64,000 bases of DNA from Pasteurella atlantica (GTDB lineage: Bacteria > Pseudomonadota > Gammaproteobacteria > Enterobacterales > Pasteurellaceae): positions 2,108,001 through 2,172,000 of the forward strand of contig NZ_OY856306.1 in assembly GCF_963693435.1 (NCBI RefSeq), read 5' to 3'. The notes under the pieces are model-generated. The model saw only the letters and a list, made by a program, of their open reading frames with translations. It was not told the DNA's origin and ran no database searches. Numbering within the stretch: position 1 is the first letter of the stretch; each line of letters begins with the position of its first letter. Below, piece after piece: positions 60,140 through 64,000 of this stretch. The position numbers were made by a program, and so were the translations under genes.

Positions 60140-60949
60140 ATGCATAATCACAGTTCAAAATCTAAACAAGAAATCGCTATTCACGCATCACTACCATTAG
60201 TGTTAATGCTTTTTATTGAAATGGCATTAAATTTTTATTCTGCGCCAAGAAATAGCATTTTTATCTCGCCTTATTTACTTTCCTTTTTTACATTAGGTTT
60301 AATCAGTTTTATTGTATTGTGGAAAGGTGAAATTTGTAATGGTCAAAGAAAACGTTTTACTTTTGTCTTAACGTTGCTTGTCATTTTCAGTATAGGGAAT
60401 TTTTTATATTCCGTTATATTTACCCCAAAACACTCCCCTGCAATTATTAGTAATTTGGCTGCCGTATTCTTATCTATCATATATTGGCGACTACCAAAAC
60501 CTAAAGAGGAAAGTGTTTATAACACGATGATTTATTGTGCCCTTGGTATTATAGCGGTAGGATTTATCCAATATTTTGCAATTTATTGGTTTGAGTTACC
60601 TTCATTATTTAACTGGTTAAGGGCAAATAATTTTGCTCAAATTTTATTAGGAATATTACTTGCAGGTTGGTTTTTAGTTCTGGCAGAAAGCCGTTTAGAA
60701 GCATTTTTAAAAATATTAGTTAAACTTGCACTTATGGTTGCGGTATTAAATTATATTTGGACAGCCTTTGTGCTTTATCTTTTACCACAACAACTCATTA
60801 ATTATGTAACAGTAAGCGGTTACTTTATTATACAATTTTGCATTTTAGCTATGTTGGGTTGGCTATTATTAGGAAAAAATATTAAAAATATGACCGCTTG
60901 GACAATCGCAACTTTTATGGCAATTTTATACCCTTTTATAAACGTCTAA
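60140..60949 (+). CDS. Membrane protein of unknown function
   Basis: 269 residues from ATG at 60140, with seven to eight hydrophobic segments and short loops, basic N-terminus (HNHSSKSKQE). An earlier TTG (60071) would add 23 residues that look unrelated and overlap the probable promoter (TTACAA at about 60077, CATAAT at about 60099), so I prefer 60140 although its RBS is weak. I do not recognise a named family. Two USS cores lie in the coding region. Divergent from gloA, convergent with eno. Confidence 0.65.
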   Translation: MHNHSSKSKQEIAIHASLPLVLMLFIEMALNFYSAPRNSIFISPYLLSFFTLGLISFIVLWKGEICNGQRKRFTFVLTLLVIFSIGNFLYSVIFTPKHSPAIISNLAAVFLSIIYWRLPKPKEESVYNTMIYCALGIIAVGFIQYFAIYWFELPSLFNWLRANNFAQILLGILLAGWFLVLAESRLEAFLKILVKLALMVAVLNYIWTAFVLYLLPQQLINYVTVSGYFIIQFCILAMLGWLLLGKNIKNMTAWTIATFMAILYPFINV

Positions 60950-60977
60950 ATAATTAAAATTCAGCCCTAGAACACAT

Positions 60978-61015
60978 AAAAAAATACCACCAAGTTTAAA
61001 CTTAGTGGTATTTTT
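60978..61015. terminator. Bidirectional terminator between membrane protein gene and eno
   Basis: AAAATACCACCAAGTTT (60981-60997) and AAACTTAGTGGTATTTT (60998-61014) form a near-perfect stem (one mismatch) with A/T runs on both sides. It serves eno on the minus strand and the unknown gene on the plus strand. Confidence 0.85.
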
Positions 61016-61035
61016 ATTATGGATTAACTATTAAA

Positions 61036-62394
<1,359 letters not shown>

Positions 62395-62420
62395 CTATTT
62401 TGCTTTTTTGTCTTGTAAAA

Positions 62421-62438
62421 AAGTGAACAAGATCACAA
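62421..62438. promoter_or_regulatory. Possible CRP site upstream of eno
   Basis: AAGTGA-ACAAGA-TCACAA keeps the GTGA-N6-TCAC core of the CRP consensus. It lies in the 132-bp gap between eno and lpxB, upstream of eno on the minus strand. Regulation by cAMP-CRP is inferred only. Confidence 0.4.
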
Positions 62439-62469
62439 AAAATTTGATCTAGGTTAGGTTTCTAAAGCA

Positions 62470-63624
62470 TCAAAGCAATTCCATCACTGCAAATGCGGCT
62501 TGCATATCTGCATCACATTGGATTTCTTTATGGATCTGAGTGAAAATTTGTTTTAATTCATTTTTCTCTTTCAAACTTTCTGGATCTTGAAGTAAATAAT
62601 TATTCAAGTGCCAAACTAAATTTTCAGGATTACATTCCTCTTGAATAAGTTCAGGTACAAGCGGTGCATTTGCAAGTAAATTAGGTAAAGAATAATACTC
62701 TGTTTTTACTAACTTTTTAGCAATACTGTAAGTAAGTGCTTTTACTTTATAGCCGACAACCATTGGTGATTTACATAGCATTGCCTCCAAAGCAGCGGTT
62801 CCTGAAGCCAACAATGTGACTTCAGCACAAATCATTGCTTGGCGAGCCTTTCCTTGTAGAATAATAAGTTCTAATTCAGGGGCAACTTTGCTTTTGATTT
62901 GCTCAAAAAGTCGCTGTGTTTTTTCATTCGCAAGGGGAACTAAAAACTGTAAATCAGGGTGTTTTTCTTTAAGTATTTGAGCAGTTTTTAAAAATGGTTC
63001 AGCTAGAAACTCAATTTCACTGCAACGGCTACCTACCAAAATCGCCATATAACGCCCTTTTTCATTAAGTTCTAATTTTTCACAGGCTTCATTGCGATTG
63101 GGCTTTAATGGAATAGCGTCCGCCATTGTGTGTCCTATAAATTTACAAGGCACGTTAAAACGATCATAAAAGGCTTTTTCAAAAGGCAATAAGGCTAAAA
63201 CAAGATTGGTTGCTTTGGCAATTTTATGCACTCGACCTTGTCGCCACGCCCAAACTGAAGGGCTGACATAATGCACGGTTTTAATGCCTTGTTGCTTTAA
63301 TTTATTTTCCACATATAAATTAAAATCAGGGGCATCAATGCCGATAAAAATATCAGGTTTAAGTTCCAACATAGTGTTAATCACTTGCTTACGACGTTTT
63401 AATAAACGTGGTAAGTGTTTAATCACTTCTGTTAACCCCATCACAGAAAGTTCTTGCATATCGAATAAGGTTTCACAGCCAGCTTGTTGCATTTTCTCAC
63501 CTGCAACGCCGATAAATTTTGCGTTCGGATAATGTAAACGCAACGCATTGATTAACCCCGCCCCTAAAATATCACCAGAAATTTCGCCAGCGACAAGGGC
63601 AATGGTTGGATTTTGTGTATTCAT
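62470..63624 (-). CDS. lpxB: Lipid-A-disaccharide synthase
   Basis: Glycosyltransferase (GT19) that joins UDP-diacylglucosamine and lipid X in lipid A synthesis. 384 residues (E. coli 382). Typical segments: [17 protein letters not shown] (about 9-25), GIDAPDFNL (about 94-102), [12 protein letters not shown] (about 119-130) and [10 protein letters not shown] near 285. RBS AAGG. lpxA, usually just upstream, is not seen in the 192 bp before the next partial gene. Confidence 0.97.
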   Translation of the reverse strand: MNTQNPTIALVAGEISGDILGAGLINALRLHYPNAKFIGVAGEKMQQAGCETLFDMQELSVMGLTEVIKHLPRLLKRRKQVINTMLELKPDIFIGIDAPDFNLYVENKLKQQGIKTVHYVSPSVWAWRQGRVHKIAKATNLVLALLPFEKAFYDRFNVPCKFIGHTMADAIPLKPNRNEACEKLELNEKGRYMAILVGSRCSEIEFLAEPFLKTAQILKEKHPDLQFLVPLANEKTQRLFEQIKSKVAPELELIILQGKARQAMICAEVTLLASGTAALEAMLCKSPMVVGYKVKALTYSIAKKLVKTEYYSLPNLLANAPLVPELIQEECNPENLVWHLNNYLLQDPESLKEKNELKQIFTQIHKEIQCDADMQAAFAVMELL

Positions 63625-63709
63625 TTTATTTATTTGCCTTTTAAAGAATTAAAAAGAAATCAAGCGGTAAGATTTTGAATAAAATTTACCATATTGAAAT
63701 ATGGAAACT

Positions 63710-63729
63710 CGTCAAGGCATACCTTGACG
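63710..63729. repeat. Short palindrome downstream of the edge gene
   Basis: CGTCAAGG-CATA-CCTTGACG is a perfect 8-bp hairpin. About 40 bp further, GTAGAAACAAGGTATGCC repeats part of it in inverse orientation, so a longer fold is possible. A USS (63661-63669) precedes it. Confidence 0.6.
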
Positions 63730-63815
63730 CTACATTTTAGGTGATTTTAATATATTTGTAGAAACAAGGTATGCCCTCTTCTTAGGACTTACACAGTAAA
63801 ACACAGTTTCATAAA

Positions 63816-64000
63816 TTAAGTTAATTCTTCAAGTTTTGGATTTCTTTCAATCCGTCCTTTAAGCTCTTTCTCAAATAAGATATTTCTAACTGCGTCAGGT
63901 GTCCTTCTACTGTTGAGAATAAAACGGGCTTCCCATTCTGTGAGACAGGCAAAACTGTAGCCTTTTTGTTCGATAAACCATTCTTCAAGTGTGCCATAAT
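63816..64000 (-). CDS. 3' end of an unidentified gene (cut by window edge)
   Basis: On the minus strand a frame is open from the window edge to TAA at 63816-63818, giving 61 residues starting YGTLEEWFIEQKGYSF and ending RIERNPKLEELT. Composition (charged, with EWEARF and RRTPDAVRNILFEKEL) looks like a real protein C-terminus, mostly helical. I do not recognise the family. Confidence 0.55.
   Translation of the reverse strand, partial: YGTLEEWFIEQKGYSFACLTEWEARFILNSRRTPDAVRNILFEKELKGRIERNPKLEELT

Overview
The window is a chromosomal segment of a low-GC member of the Pasteurellaceae. Gene content and order resemble Haemophilus/Actinobacillus (mlaFEDCB-ibaG-murA, ldtD-mepK-ycbL, dksA-pcnB-folK, potABC). 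The seven-base core AAGCGGT, often followed by an A/T tract with TTTGCAAA, recurs many times on both strands. That is the uptake signal sequence (USS) core of the Actinobacillus pleuropneumoniae/H. ducreyi subclade, not the H. influenzae form (AAGTGCGGT). I cannot assign a genus from the sequence alone.

Layout. 0-16 kb: ftsEX, a dipeptide importer cluster lacking its ATPases (dppABC), the phospholipid-trafficking operon mla with ibaG and murA, a peptidoglycan-remodelling cluster (ldtD, mepK, ycbL), then dksA-pcnB-folK. An 8-bp tandem repeat of about 16.5 copies sits directly upstream of ldtD. 16-24.5 kb: a five-gene type I restriction-modification island, hsdM - fic - hsdS (split at a G9 tract) - prrC-like - hsdR. 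24.5-29 kb: kdkA, then a small cluster of a queuosine-precursor transporter, a QueF-like T-fold protein and folE, then a cation/proton antiporter. 29-38 kb: cdd-folB, recN, nfo, a TorD-type chaperone, nhaC, lysS, yqiA. 38-49 kb: sodA with a Fur-type palindrome and a probable small RNA, tyrS, cmoB, macAB, a patatin-like lipoprotein, yfaE-nrdB, rlmN, a PilF-like lipoprotein. 49-64 kb: sohB, folC-accD, a lysine-riboswitch-controlled NhaC-family transporter, nagZ, potABC, gmhA, gloA, an unidentified membrane protein, eno, lpxB, and the 3' end of an unidentified gene at the right edge.

The most interesting region is 16.1-24.5 kb. Protein lengths (HsdM 516, HsdS about 399 when fused, HsdR 1031) match type IC enzymes. 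The G9 tract puts the two halves of hsdS in different frames. Loss of one G or gain of two restores a full two-domain specificity subunit, so specificity or activity should be phase variable. The same locus encodes a PrrC-like anticodon nuclease candidate in the position PrrC holds in the E. coli prr locus (between hsdS and hsdR), and an autoinhibited Fic AMP-transferase. DNA restriction, a tRNase guard and a Fic enzyme therefore appear linked to one slippage switch.

Other points for follow-up are the octamer repeat upstream of ldtD, a probable AUU start for pcnB, a Fur-controlled sRNA candidate next to sodA, a QueF-like protein lacking the usual catalytic Asp, and a possibly pseudoknotted leader upstream of its operon. 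No tRNA, rRNA, CRISPR array, prophage or intact insertion sequence was seen.
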